Below, one piece after another: positions 7,169-16,702 of a stretch of DNA of 64,000 nt (the first letter of the stretch is position 1; each line of letters opens with the position of its first letter). The stretch covers positions 124,001-188,000 of the forward strand of contig NZ_PPHG01000089.1 of assembly GCF_002904295.1 (NCBI RefSeq). Direction: 5' to 3'. Both the position numbers and the translations under genes were made by a program. Below the pieces are notes generated by a model that saw only the letters and a list, made by a program, of their open reading frames with translations, searched no databases and was not told where the DNA came from. Source of the stretch: Amycolatopsis sp. CA-128772. GTDB taxonomy: Bacteria; Actinomycetota; Actinomycetes; Mycobacteriales; Pseudonocardiaceae.

Positions 7169-9439
7169 CTAGCCAAGCACGGAGAGTGCCCGGACGTCAT
7201 CACCCGTGGTGACCACGCCGAGCCGCCGCGTGGCCCGCGTCAACGCCACGTACAGGTCGTTGAGCCCGCGAGGCGACCCCGCCACGACCTCGTCCGGCGC
7301 GATCAGCACCACCGAATCGAACTCCAGGCCCTTCGCGCGGTCGACGGTCATCACGCTGAGCCGCTCGTCGTACGAGCCGAGGAGCGCCGAAACCGCATCG
7401 AGGCGGCCGGCCGGCACCAGCACCGCGACCGTGCCGCCGTCCACTTCGGACAGCTCTCGCGTCACCAGGCCGGGCAGCTCCGCGTCCAGGGAAGCCGGGC
7501 GCACCGACCACGGCGGGACGCCGGTCTCGCGCACCGAAGACGGCGCCGAAAGCGCGGGATCGACCTCGGCCAGCACCCGCGCCGCGACGGCCATGATCTC
7601 GGCCGGCGTGCGGTAGTTCACGGTCAGCTCCTGCAGCCGCCACCGGTCCTCGACGTACGGCGAAAGCGCCTCACCCCACGACCGCGCGCCGCCCGCCGCG
7701 CCGGTCTGGGCGACGTCGCCGACCAGGGTCATCGAGCGGTTCGGCGAGCGCCGCATGAGCAGCCGCCAGTCCATCGCCGAAAGCTCCTGGGCCTCGTCGA
7801 CGATCACGTGCCCGAACGTCCAGGTCCGGTCCTGCGCCGCGCGCTGGGCGGCGGTCAGCTCGCTGCGCGCCTGCTGGCGCTCGGCGAACAGCTCGGCGTC
7901 GAGGACGTCGGAGACGCGCAGCAGCTCCTCGTCGATGATCTCCTCGTCCTGTTCGAGGATGTCGAGCACGCCCTCGGCGTACGCGCGGTCCTCGCGCTCA
8001 CGGCGTTTGCGCTCGACGCGGGCCTCGGTGTCGTCGACGCCGATCAGCTCGGCCAGCTCGTCGAGCAGCGGCACGTCCGCGGGCGTCCAGCGCGCGTCGC
8101 GCGGGCTCGCCAGCAGGGCGCGGTCCTCCGCGGAGAGCAGCTTGCCGGCGGCCCGCGCGAGGCGTTCGCGGTCGGCGAACAGGTCGTCCAGCACGCCTTC
8201 CGGCGTCAGCACGGGCCACAGTTCGTCCAGCGCCGCGGCGACGTGGTCGTCGGCGGCCAGCTCGGCGCGGATGTCCTGCCGGTCCTGGCCGTCGAGGAGG
8301 TCGTCGCCCAGCTTGCGGGCGGCCTGGCGGGTCAGCGCGTCGAGGACGTCGGAGACGAACAGGCGCCGCGCCGGGTTGTGCGGGCGCCGTGAACGGCGGG
8401 CGCGGGTCCGGGCGTCGGTGCACGTCTTGCGGTCGAGGCGCAGCACGTCGTGCTCGTACTCGATCTCCAGCACCGGCTCGGGCACGCGCTGGCGGTCGCG
8501 GACGGCGTTGGCGAGCACGTCGGCCAGCACGAGCCGGCCCTTGACCTCGGTGGTCTCGCGCGGCTCGACGCCGTCGGCGTCCAGGCCCGGGTAGAGCTGC
8601 CCGATGGTGGCGAGCAGCACGCCGGTCTCGCCCAGCGACGGCAGCACCTGGCCGATGTAGCGCAGGAACGTGCTGTTCGGGCCGACGACGAGCACGCCGC
8701 GGGTGGTCAGCTGCTGGCGGTGCGTGTAGAGCAGGTAGGCCGCGCGGTGCAGGGCGACGGCGGTCTTGCCGGTGCCCGGGCCACCCTGGACGACCATGAC
8801 GCCGCCGAGCGGGGCGCGGATGATCCGGTCCTGCTCGGCCTGGATGGTGGCGACGATGTCGCTCATCTCGCCGGTGCGGCGCTGCTCCAGCGCGGCCAGC
8901 AGCGCGGCTTCGCCGGCCAGCCCCAGGTCCTGACCCTGGTCGGCGGCGGTGAGGTCGAGGACCTCGTCGTCGAAGCCGGTGACCTTGCGGGTCAGCGACC
9001 GCAGGTGCCGCCGCCGTCGCACCCCTTCGGGTGACGCGGCGGTGGCGAGGTAGAAGGGCCGCGCGACGGGCGCCCGCCAGTCGACCAGCAGCGGCTTGTA
9101 GTCGTCGTCCTCGTCGAACAGCCCGAGCCGCCCGACGTAGGTGGTCTCCTCGGCGCTCTCGGGGACGAAGTCCAGCCGCCCGAAGGCCAGGCCCTGCTCG
9201 ACGGAGCCGAGCTGGGCGAGCCGGTCGGTGTACAGGGTGGTGGCGACATCGCGCTCGGTGCGGGCCTGCGGGGTGCCGCCGGTCTGCCGCAGCGTCTCGT
9301 CGAGGCGGCGCTGGGCTTCGAGGCGCTCGGCGTCGAGCTTCGCGTAAAGGGTGGTGACGTACGCCTGCTCGCGGGCGAGCTCGGCGGAAAAGTCGTCCGA
9401 AGACAAGGATCCTGCTTTCGCCTCAAGGAAAAGAGCCAA
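7169..9439 (-). CDS. HelD/HelR-type RNA polymerase recycling ATPase (UvrD-like)
   Basis: 756 residues with superfamily 1 helicase motifs in a non-helicase context. Walker A is GGPGTGKTAV at residues 219-228, Walker B-like VIVDEAQELS lies in the second half, motif III is LVGDVAQTG, and the C-terminal YVALTRATRRLGVV closes the fold. An N-terminal coiled-coil hairpin (residues 15-60) and the VDWRAPVARPFY segment are typical of HelD. HelD enters the RNA polymerase channels and removes stalled polymerase; some actinomycete members (HelR) also displace rifamycins. The start is open: TTG at 9439 has no clear ribosome site, while a second TTG at 9406 follows GCAGGA. No RAE-like palindrome was found upstream by eye. 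Confidence 0.85.
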   Translation of the reverse strand: MALFLEAKAGSLSSDDFSAELAREQAYVTTLYAKLDAERLEAQRRLDETLRQTGGTPQARTERDVATTLYTDRLAQLGSVEQGLAFGRLDFVPESAEETTYVGRLGLFDEDDDYKPLLVDWRAPVARPFYLATAASPEGVRRRRHLRSLTRKVTGFDDEVLDLTAADQGQDLGLAGEAALLAALEQRRTGEMSDIVATIQAEQDRIIRAPLGGVMVVQGGPGTGKTAVALHRAAYLLYTHRQQLTTRGVLVVGPNSTFLRYIGQVLPSLGETGVLLATIGQLYPGLDADGVEPRETTEVKGRLVLADVLANAVRDRQRVPEPVLEIEYEHDVLRLDRKTCTDARTRARRSRRPHNPARRLFVSDVLDALTRQAARKLGDDLLDGQDRQDIRAELAADDHVAAALDELWPVLTPEGVLDDLFADRERLARAAGKLLSAEDRALLASPRDARWTPADVPLLDELAELIGVDDTEARVERKRREREDRAYAEGVLDILEQDEEIIDEELLRVSDVLDAELFAERQQARSELTAAQRAAQDRTWTFGHVIVDEAQELSAMDWRLLMRRSPNRSMTLVGDVAQTGAAGGARSWGEALSPYVEDRWRLQELTVNYRTPAEIMAVAARVLAEVDPALSAPSSVRETGVPPWSVRPASLDAELPGLVTRELSEVDGGTVAVLVPAGRLDAVSALLGSYDERLSVMTVDRAKGLEFDSVVLIAPDEVVAGSPRGLNDLYVALTRATRRLGVVTTGDDVRALSVLG

Positions 9440-9466
9440 CGAAGTGTAACGGCGGTCCCCGCGGGA

Positions 9467-10075
9467 TCATTCCGCCCCGAGGGCGCAGTACGGGGAGACC
9501 TCGCCGGCCCGGACGGCGGCGGGCAGCACCTTCTCCCCCGGCGCGCACGACACGTCCGCCGACGGCAGCTGTGCACCACCGGTGATTCGCCCGTCCGGGG
9601 CGCGGAACACCACGGCGGCGCCGCGGCTGGTCAGCGCCCGGCAGTTCCCGGAGCGGTACCGAACACCACCGGGGACGACATCGGCGGTGACGGGAATGAA
9701 GCCGCCCAGGGCTTCCGGCGCGATCCAGATCACCGGACCGACCTCGGGGCGGTCGAGCACGACGCCGATCCGCTGGCCCGGGGTGAGCACCGGCACCTCG
9801 ACGGTCCGGGAGCCGGAGGTCACCGGGATCCGGTAGGCGGCCAGGGTGCTGGTGTTCTCCAGGACCGCGGCGCCGGGTCCCTGCTCGGCGACGCGGACGG
9901 CACCGCCGTCGGGGGCCGGGCCGGGCCGCGCGGTGATCTTGGCCGGGATGGCGCAGCCGGTCCCGAGCAGCCGGTTCTGGTCGAGGTCGAGCCGGCCGTG
10001 GCCGAGGAGGACCAGCAGTCCCAGGACGACGACCGTGACGGCACCGACGCCGATCTTCCTGATCATCGGGGACAT
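9467..10075 (-). CDS. Membrane-anchored protein of unknown function
   Basis: 202 residues. One N-terminal membrane segment (IGVGAVTVVVLGLLVLLGHG, residues 8-27) is followed by an extracytoplasmic domain with four cysteines (GTGCAI, GNCRAL, DVSCAP, SPYCAL) and beta-rich segments (AVVFRAPDGRITG). ATG at 10075 overlaps the stop of the preceding gene as TGATG; an alternative ATG is nine bases on. No known family. The overlap couples it to the 165-residue protein upstream. Nothing in the sequence ties either to heme O synthesis, although both follow ctaB. Confidence 0.65.
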   Translation of the reverse strand: MSPMIRKIGVGAVTVVVLGLLVLLGHGRLDLDQNRLLGTGCAIPAKITARPGPAPDGGAVRVAEQGPGAAVLENTSTLAAYRIPVTSGSRTVEVPVLTPGQRIGVVLDRPEVGPVIWIAPEALGGFIPVTADVVPGGVRYRSGNCRALTSRGAAVVFRAPDGRITGGAQLPSADVSCAPGEKVLPAAVRAGEVSPYCALGAE

Positions 10076-10572
10076 CAGGGGATTCCGGTGCTGGAGCTCG
10101 CGACGCGGTAGAGGTCGCCCGCGCGCCCGTAGTACGTCCCCGCCACCACGTGGACCATGGTCCGCGAGCCGGGCTGCCAGTAGGTGCGGATTTCGTCCGG
10201 GTCCGGCCGGTACGGCACTTCCGCCAGCGAAACGCCCCGCTCGGTGAGCACCGCAGCGACCTCGTCGAAGGTGACCGTGCCGGTGAAGGGGCCGTAGTGC
10301 TCGCGGATCGCCCGGTTGACGAGCTCGGGGTCGCGGAGCCGGAGCCGGTGCGCCTGGACCGAAAAGTGCGTTCCGGCCCAGGGCGAGCGGGGACCGGGCC
10401 GCTGCCAGAAGAACTCGACCAGCCCGTGGTCGCGGCCGAGCGAGTGACGGGAGGGGTTGTCGCCGTAGTCGTCGCCGAGCAGTTCGGCGACCTGCTCGGG
10501 CGACCACGTGTGGTCGGCGCCGAGCACGGTGCCGGTCTCGACGACGTCCGCGAAGAACGCCGCCGGGCTCAG
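10075..10572 (-). CDS. Conserved soluble protein, coupled behind ctaB
   Basis: 165 residues, soluble, acidic N-terminal half. The first convincing coding residues are SPAAFFADVVETG, which start directly at the ctaB stop. The only start codon that includes them is a CTG overlapping the ctaB TGA (CTGA). The next in-frame choice is GTG at 10527, which would lose 15 residues. The sequence includes TWSPEQVAELLGDDYGDN and a Tyr/Trp-rich C-terminal half (TYWQPGSRTMVHVVAGTYYGRAGDLY). It resembles small intracellular partner or immunity-type proteins, but I do not recognise a family. Its stop overlaps the next gene's ATG by one base. Confidence 0.6.
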   Translation of the reverse strand: MSPAAFFADVVETGTVLGADHTWSPEQVAELLGDDYGDNPSRHSLGRDHGLVEFFWQRPGPRSPWAGTHFSVQAHRLRLRDPELVNRAIREHYGPFTGTVTFDEVAAVLTERGVSLAEVPYRPDPDEIRTYWQPGSRTMVHVVAGTYYGRAGDLYRVASSSTGIP

Positions 10573-11549
10573 AACGGCAGGCCGAGGGTCGGCAGCCCGA
10601 TCGCCGAGTCGACGGCCAGGGCCACGAACACGATCATGAGGTACGTGTTCGACCGGTGGAACAGGGACATCGGCTTGGTCTCTTCGCCCCGCCGCACCGC
10701 GGCCTGCAGGCTGTGCGCGTAGAAGAGGAACCAGCCGCCCGCGAGGATCGCGAACGTGCCGTACAGCCACGACGTCACCGGGAGCAGCAGCAGCGTCCAG
10801 GCCACCATCACCCACGAGTAGATGACGATCTGGCGGGCCACGTGCTGGGCCGTCGCGACCACCGGCAGCATCGGGACGCCCGCGCGCTCGTAGTCGTCGC
10901 GGTACTTCATGCCCAGCGCCCAGGTGTGCGGCGGAGTCCAGAAGAAGATCACGCCGAACATCACGAACGCCGGCCACTGCACCGTGCCGGTGACGGCCGC
11001 CCAGCCGATCACGACCGGCATGCAGCCCGCCGCGCCGCCCCAGACCACGTTCTGTGACGTGCGCCGCTTGAGGCCCAGCGTGTAGACGAAGATGTAGAAG
11101 AGGATCGTCGCGATGGCCAGGATCGCCGAGAGCAGGTTCACCGTGAGGTACAGCACGACGGCCGAGGCGACCCCCATCACCAAGCCGAAGATCAGCGCGC
11201 CGCGGCGGGGCACCGAGTCCTTGACCAGCGGGCGGCGCTTCGTGCGGTTCATCACCTTGTCGATGTCCGCGTCGATCACGCAGTTGAGCGCGTTCGCGCT
11301 GCCCGCGGCCATCGTCCCGCCGACCAGCGTGGCCAGCACCAGCCACGGCGACGGGATCTGACGGCCGGCGAGGAACATCGCCGGGATGGTGGTCACCAGG
11401 AGGAGCTCGATCACCCGGGGCTTGGCCAGCGCGGCGTAGGCGCCGACGACCCGGCGGAGGCTTCGCCGCTCACCGTGCGGTCGTTCACCGGTCGGGTGCA
11501 CGGCGCTGGTGTCCTCACTGCGTCCGTGCGCAGCGTTCACCGGCGACAT
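10569..11549 (-). CDS. ctaB: Protoheme IX farnesyltransferase (heme O synthase)
   Basis: 326 residues, UbiA-family prenyltransferase with about nine membrane helices. It attaches farnesyl diphosphate to heme B, supplying heme O to CtaA. The first Asp-rich site is NALNCVIDADIDKVMNRT and the second is KYRDDYERAGVPMLPVV; both bind prenyl diphosphate through Mg. ATG at 11549 is chosen over an upstream in-frame start at 11675 because AGGGAG lies 6-8 bases before it and family members start near MSPVN. It is divergent from tkt. The ctaB/tkt junction is conserved in mycobacteria and relatives. Confidence 0.95.
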   Translation of the reverse strand: MSPVNAAHGRSEDTSAVHPTGERPHGERRSLRRVVGAYAALAKPRVIELLLVTTIPAMFLAGRQIPSPWLVLATLVGGTMAAGSANALNCVIDADIDKVMNRTKRRPLVKDSVPRRGALIFGLVMGVASAVVLYLTVNLLSAILAIATILFYIFVYTLGLKRRTSQNVVWGGAAGCMPVVIGWAAVTGTVQWPAFVMFGVIFFWTPPHTWALGMKYRDDYERAGVPMLPVVATAQHVARQIVIYSWVMVAWTLLLLPVTSWLYGTFAILAGGWFLFYAHSLQAAVRRGEETKPMSLFHRSNTYLMIVFVALAVDSAIGLPTLGLPF

Positions 11550-11832
11550 TTCACTCCCTGCGTCAGGTTCGGGCGGGACCAGTCCGGGTAGCCGAAGAAC
11601 CAGCCCTACTGAACCCTCGAACGATGTTAGACGTGGTGAATCCCGTGGGTGATCGCGGGTCCTCGACCGGCCCAAGCACTAGGCTGGCCGCGACGGGCCG
11701 CGATTGCCCCTGCGCATGGCCGCGAGCAGGAATATCGTCCCTTCGGGATCGATTGAGATAAGTAGCCGCGCGTACGGGTAACCGGAACGAGGAAGACCAG
11801 CCGCAACCATCATCACCGGGAGTTGGAGTTCA

Positions 11833-13944
11833 GTGTCCGAAACCGCCACTACCAGCGAGAACAACCCACTCCTCCGGCGCAACACGCCCGCCGACTGGAC
11901 CGACACCGACACCCGCGCCGTGGACACCGTCCGGGTGCTCGCCGCGGACGCGGTCGAGAACTGTGGCAGCGGCCACCCCGGCACCGCGATGAGCCTGGCG
12001 CCGCTGGCCTACACGCTGTTCCAGCGCACGATGCGCCACGACCCGAACGACCAGCACTGGCCGGCCCGTGACCGGTTCATCCTGTCGGCCGGCCACTCCA
12101 GCCTGACCCTCTACATCCAGCTGTTCCTCGCCGGCTACGGCCTCGAGCTCGAGGACCTCAAGCAGCTGCGCAAGTGGGGCTCCAAGACCCCGGGCCACCC
12201 CGAGTACCGCCACACCGACGGTGTCGAGACCACGACCGGCCCGCTCGGGCAGGGCCTGGCGAACGGCGTGGGCATGGCGATGGCCGCCCGCCGCGAGCGC
12301 GGCCTGCTCGACCCGGACGCGGCGCCCGGCGAGAGCATCTTCGACCACCACATCTACGTGATCGCCTCCGACGGCGACATCGAAGAGGGCGTCACCTCCG
12401 AGGCCTCGTCCATCGCGGGCCGCCAGGAGCTGGGCAACCTGATCGTCTTCTACGACGACAACAAGATCTCGATCGAGGACGACACCAACATCGCGCTGTC
12501 CGAGGACACCGTCGCGCGCTACGAGGCCTACGGGTGGCACACCCAGGTCGTCGAGGGCGGCGAGGACGTCGTCGCGATCGAGGAGGCGATCAAGAACGCC
12601 AAGGCCGAGACGCAGCGGCCGTCGTTCATCGCGCTGCGGACCGTCATCGGCTACCCGGCCCCCAAGAAGATGGGCACCGGCAAGGCGCACGGCGCCGCGC
12701 TGGGCGGCGAAGAGGTCGCCGCGGTGAAGAAGATCCTGGGCTTCGACTCGGAGCAGTCCTTCCAGGTCGAGGACGACGTGCTCAAGCACACCCGCCAGGC
12801 GGCCGAGCGCGGCCGGCAGGCGCACGCGGAGTGGCAGGAGAAGTACGAAGCCTGGGGCAAGGCCAACCCGGAGCGCAAGAAGATCGGCGACCGGATGGCG
12901 ACCCGCACGCTGCCCGAGGGCTTCGCCGACAACCTGCCGAAGTGGGAGCCGGACGCCAAGGGCATCGCGACCCGCAAGGCCTCCGGCGAGGTGCTCAACG
13001 CCCTCGCCGAGCCGCTGCCGGAGCTGTGGGGCGGTTCGGCCGACCTGGCCGAGAGCAACAACACGACGATGAAGGGCGCCGACTCGTTCGGCCCCGAGAA
13101 GGCCGCCACCGACATGTGGCAGGCCAACCCGTACGGCCGGACGCTGCACTTCGGCGTCCGCGAGCACGCCATGGGCTCGATCCTCAACGGGATCGCGCTG
13201 CACGGCGGCACCCGCCCGTACGGCGCGACGTTCCTGATCTTCTCCGACTACATGCGCCCGCCGGTCCGGCTGGCCGCGCTGATGAAGGCGCCGGTCACCT
13301 ACGTGTGGACGCACGACTCGATCGGCCTCGGCGAGGACGGGCCGACGCACCAGCCGATCGAGCAGCTCTCCGCGCTGCGCGCGATCCCGGGCCTCAACGT
13401 CGTCCGCCCGGCGGACGCCAACGAGACCGCGTACGCGTGGAAGGCGGTCCTGGAGGACATCCACCACCCGTCCGGCCTGGCGCTGACCCGCCAGAACGTG
13501 CCGGTGCTGGAGGGCACCAGCGCCGAAGGCGTCGCCAAGGGCGGGTACGTCCTGGCTGACGTGGATGACGCTGCCGGCACCCCGGACGTCATCCTCATCG
13601 CCACCGGTTCCGAGGTCCAGCTGGCGATCGAGGCCAAGAAGACCCTGGACGCCGACGGCGTCAAGGCGCGTGTCGTGTCCATGCCGTGCGTCGAGTGGTT
13701 CGACGCGCAGGACGCGGCCTACCGCGAATCCGTCATCCCGGCCGGTGTGAAGGCCCGCGTGTCCGTCGAGGCGGGCATCGCCCAGTCGTGGCACCGCTTC
13801 ACCGGTGACGCCGGGGTGAACGTTTCGATCGAGCACTTCGGCGCCTCCGCCGATGCCGCCACACTGTTCCGTGAGTTCGGGTTCACCGCGGAAGCAGTCG
13901 TCGAGGCCGCCCGCCGCTCGATCCAGAACACCAAGAATTCCTGA
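11833..13944 (+). CDS. tkt: Transketolase
   Basis: 703 residues, full length. It moves two-carbon ketol units between sugar phosphates using thiamine diphosphate and Mg. The N-terminal domain has the substrate His in NCGSGHPGTAMSLAP and the ThDP motif beginning SDGDIEEGVTSEASS and ending in NLIVFYDDNKISI. The pyrimidine-binding domain includes FGVREHAMGSILNG and the catalytic DSIGLGEDGPTHQPIEQL region; a C-terminal domain follows. GTG start at 11833 has GGAG about 8 bases upstream. It opens the six-gene carbon operon, with the promoter in the ctaB-tkt gap. Confidence 0.97.
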   Translation: MSETATTSENNPLLRRNTPADWTDTDTRAVDTVRVLAADAVENCGSGHPGTAMSLAPLAYTLFQRTMRHDPNDQHWPARDRFILSAGHSSLTLYIQLFLAGYGLELEDLKQLRKWGSKTPGHPEYRHTDGVETTTGPLGQGLANGVGMAMAARRERGLLDPDAAPGESIFDHHIYVIASDGDIEEGVTSEASSIAGRQELGNLIVFYDDNKISIEDDTNIALSEDTVARYEAYGWHTQVVEGGEDVVAIEEAIKNAKAETQRPSFIALRTVIGYPAPKKMGTGKAHGAALGGEEVAAVKKILGFDSEQSFQVEDDVLKHTRQAAERGRQAHAEWQEKYEAWGKANPERKKIGDRMATRTLPEGFADNLPKWEPDAKGIATRKASGEVLNALAEPLPELWGGSADLAESNNTTMKGADSFGPEKAATDMWQANPYGRTLHFGVREHAMGSILNGIALHGGTRPYGATFLIFSDYMRPPVRLAALMKAPVTYVWTHDSIGLGEDGPTHQPIEQLSALRAIPGLNVVRPADANETAYAWKAVLEDIHHPSGLALTRQNVPVLEGTSAEGVAKGGYVLADVDDAAGTPDVILIATGSEVQLAIEAKKTLDADGVKARVVSMPCVEWFDAQDAAYRESVIPAGVKARVSVEAGIAQSWHRFTGDAGVNVSIEHFGASADAATLFREFGFTAEAVVEAARRSIQNTKNS

Positions 13945-13958
13945 AGGGGATGACAGTA

Positions 13959-15071
13959 ATGAGCAACGACAAGCTCGCCGCGTTGTCCGAGGCCGGTGTC
14001 TCGATCTGGCTGGACGACCTTTCGCGTGAACGCCTGAACACCGGCAACCTCGCCGACCTGATCCGCGACAAGCACGTCGTGGGCGTGACGACCAACCCGA
14101 CGATCTTCGCCAACGCGATGTCGAAGGGCGACGCCTACGACGAGCGCACCCGGGAGCTCGCGGCCCAGGGTGCCGACGTCGAGGCGACCATCCGGGACCT
14201 GACCACGACCGACGTGCGCAACGCCGCGGACCTGTTCCGCGACGTCTACACCGCCACGAACGGCGTCGACGGCCGCGTCTCGATCGAGGTCGACCCGCGC
14301 CTGGCCAAGGACACCGACAAGACGGTCGCCGAGGCCAAGGACCTGTGGAAGACGGTCGACCGGCCCAACGTGCTGATCAAGATCCCGGCCACCGAAGAGG
14401 GCCTGCCGGCGATCACGGCCACGCTGGCCGAGGGCATCAGCGTCAACGTCACGCTGATCTTCTCCGTCGAGCGCTACAAGAAGGTCATCGAGGCCTACTT
14501 CGCCGGCCTGGAGCAGGCAAAGGCCAACGGCCACGACCTGCGCGGCATCCACTCGGTGGCGTCGTTCTTCGTGTCCCGCGTGGACACCGAGATCGACAAG
14601 CGCCTGGAAGCGATCGGCACCGACGAAGCCCTGGCGCTGCGCGGCAAGGCCGCCGTCGCCAACGCCCGCCTCGCCTACGCGGCCTTCGAAGAGCTGTTCG
14701 CCACGGACCGCTGGAAGGCCCTGGCGGCCGACGGTGCCAACGCGCAGCGTCCGCTGTGGGCCTCGACCGGTGTGAAGAACCCGGACTACTCCCCCACGTT
14801 GTACGTCGACGACCTCGTGGTGAAGGACACCGTCAACACGATGCCGGAGAAGACCCTCGACGCCGTCGCCGAGCACGCCGACCTGCAGGGCGACCGGGTC
14901 AGCGGCCACGGCAAGGACGCGCAGAAGGTCTTCGACCAGCTCGAGGCCGTCGGCATCGACATCACCGACGTGTTCCTGGTGCTGGAGAACGAGGGCGTCG
15001 AGAAGTTCGAAAAGTCGTGGACCGAACTTCTGGACACCGTGAACGGGCAGCTCGAGAAGGCGAAGGGCTGA
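13959..15071 (+). CDS. tal: Transaldolase
   Basis: 370 residues, the long actinobacterial type. It transfers a dihydroxyacetone unit between pentose-pathway sugars. The Schiff-base lysine is in NVLIKIPATEEGLPAI, and GVTTNPTIFANAM and SVASFFVSRVDTEID are family landmarks. The start is taken at ATG 13959: GAAGGGG is nine bases upstream, whereas the ATG at 13950 abuts it. It follows tkt by 14 bases and leads pgi by 8. Confidence 0.96.
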   Translation: MSNDKLAALSEAGVSIWLDDLSRERLNTGNLADLIRDKHVVGVTTNPTIFANAMSKGDAYDERTRELAAQGADVEATIRDLTTTDVRNAADLFRDVYTATNGVDGRVSIEVDPRLAKDTDKTVAEAKDLWKTVDRPNVLIKIPATEEGLPAITATLAEGISVNVTLIFSVERYKKVIEAYFAGLEQAKANGHDLRGIHSVASFFVSRVDTEIDKRLEAIGTDEALALRGKAAVANARLAYAAFEELFATDRWKALAADGANAQRPLWASTGVKNPDYSPTLYVDDLVVKDTVNTMPEKTLDAVAEHADLQGDRVSGHGKDAQKVFDQLEAVGIDITDVFLVLENEGVEKFEKSWTELLDTVNGQLEKAKG

Positions 15072-15079
15072 CGCACGAC

Positions 15080-16702
15080 ATGACGACAGGCGAAAAGACC
15101 GGCGTCGAGATCGTGGACGCCGAACTGGCGGAGCGCGCCACGCCGCTGGCCGAGCGGCTGGTCGCCGACCAGGCCGCGTCGAAGCTGGCGGCGCAGGACG
15201 CGACGCTCTGGGGGCCGGACGCCGAATCCGAGGCGTCGATCCGGCTGTCGTGGACGACGCTGCACAAGTCGTCGCGGCCGCTGATCGGCGAGATCGAGGC
15301 GCTGCGGACCGAGCTGCGGTCCGAGGGCGTCGACCGGGTGGTCCTGGCCGGCATGGGCGGGTCGTCGCTGGCGCCGGAGGTGATCACCGCGACCGACGGC
15401 GTCGCGCTGACCGTGCTCGACACGACCGATCCCGGCCAGGTCGCCGACGCGCTGGCCGGCGACCTCGAGCGCACGGTGATCGTGGTGTCGTCGAAGTCGG
15501 GCGGCACCGTGGAGACCGACAGCCACCGGCGGATCTTCGCGAAGGCCTTCGCCGACGCGGGGATCGACGCGGCCCGGCGGATCGTGGTCGTCACCGACCC
15601 GGGCTCGCCGTTCCAGGAACTGTCTGAAAAGGAGGGTTACCGCAAGACCTTCCTGGCCGACCCGCACGTCGGCGGCCGCTACTCGGCGCTGACCGCGTTC
15701 GGGCTCGTCCCGGCCGGTCTCGCCGGCGCGGACGTCGCCCGGCTGCTCGACCAGGCCGCTTCGGCGGCCGAAGAGCTCGCCACGGACTCGGTGGACAACC
15801 CGGCGGTCAAGCTGGCCGCCGCGTGGGCCGCCGCGCACGAGGCGGGGGCCGAGAAGGTCGTCCTGGCCGACACCGGCTCGGGCATCAAGGGCTTCCCGGA
15901 CTGGGCCGAGCAGCTGATCGCCGAGTCCACCGGCAAGCAGGGCACCGGCCTGCTGCCGGTCGCGGTCGAGGGCCCGGAGGCGGCCGGCTTCGCCGACGCC
16001 GGCGCGGACGCGACCGCCACGGCGGTCGGCAGCCCGCAGGGCGCGGCGAAGGTGGCGGTCACCGGCTCGCTCGGCGCGCAGATGCTGCTCTGGGAGTTCG
16101 CCACGGCGCTGGCGGGCCGGTTGCTCGGGATCAACCCGTTCGACCAGCCCGACGTCGAAGCGGCGAAGAAGGCGGCGCGCGCGCTGCTGGACGACCCGGA
16201 GAAGCTGAAGGGCGGCGAGGAACCGTCCGCTGTGGACGGTCCGGTCGAGATCTTCGGCAGCGACGGCGTTTCCACCGAAGGCAGCCTGACCGACGTGCTC
16301 CGCGCGTTCTTCGCCTCGGCGCCGGACGCGGGCTACATCGCGGTGCAGGCCTACCTCGACCGGCTCGACGACGCGTCGACGGCGGTGCTGCGCGGCGAGA
16401 TCGCCAAGCGCACCGGGAAGCAGACGACGTTCGGCTGGGGCCCGCGGTTCCTGCACTCCACCGGCCAGTATCACAAGGGCGGGCACCAGAACGGCGTCTT
16501 CCTGCAGCTGACCGGCGCCGTCGAGCACGACCTCGACGTGCCGGACCGGCCGTACACGCTGGGGCAGCTGCAGCACGCGCAGGCCCTCGGCGACGGGCAG
16601 GTGCTCGCCGAGCACGGCCGCCCGGTGCTGCGCCTGCACCTGACCGACCGGGCCGCGGGCCTCGCGGCCGTCGTCCGCGCGGTACAGGAGGTCGGCGCAT
16701 GA
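15080..16702 (+). CDS. pgi: Glucose-6-phosphate isomerase (actinobacterial type)
   Basis: 540 residues with paired SIS sugar-isomerase domains. It interconverts glucose-6-P and fructose-6-P, closing the pentose phosphate cycle. The first phosphate-binding loop is VVLAGMGGSSLAPEVI and the second is VIVVSSKSGGTVETDSH. The C-terminal lobe has GQYHKGGHQNGVFLQL. Similarity is to the tal-associated isomerases of actinomycetes rather than to E. coli Pgi. ATG at 15080 is eight bases past the tal stop. Its own stop overlaps the zwf ATG as ATGA, so translation is coupled. Confidence 0.93.
   Translation: MTTGEKTGVEIVDAELAERATPLAERLVADQAASKLAAQDATLWGPDAESEASIRLSWTTLHKSSRPLIGEIEALRTELRSEGVDRVVLAGMGGSSLAPEVITATDGVALTVLDTTDPGQVADALAGDLERTVIVVSSKSGGTVETDSHRRIFAKAFADAGIDAARRIVVVTDPGSPFQELSEKEGYRKTFLADPHVGGRYSALTAFGLVPAGLAGADVARLLDQAASAAEELATDSVDNPAVKLAAAWAAAHEAGAEKVVLADTGSGIKGFPDWAEQLIAESTGKQGTGLLPVAVEGPEAAGFADAGADATATAVGSPQGAAKVAVTGSLGAQMLLWEFATALAGRLLGINPFDQPDVEAAKKAARALLDDPEKLKGGEEPSAVDGPVEIFGSDGVSTEGSLTDVLRAFFASAPDAGYIAVQAYLDRLDDASTAVLRGEIAKRTGKQTTFGWGPRFLHSTGQYHKGGHQNGVFLQLTGAVEHDLDVPDRPYTLGQLQHAQALGDGQVLAEHGRPVLRLHLTDRAAGLAAVVRAVQEVGA

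Noticed and set aside
9467..10507. 346-codon version of the membrane-anchored gene
   Set aside because: The first 144 residues are Arg/Pro-rich and overlap another coding frame; the protein starts at 10075.
11830..13836. 668-codon open frame antisense to transketolase
   Set aside because: Mirror frame of a strongly conserved gene; Val/Asp/Gly/Arg-rich translation without domains, an effect of GC-biased third positions.
14786..16639. 617-codon antisense frame over tal and pgi
   Set aside because: Composition typical of a reverse-frame shadow and no conserved motif.
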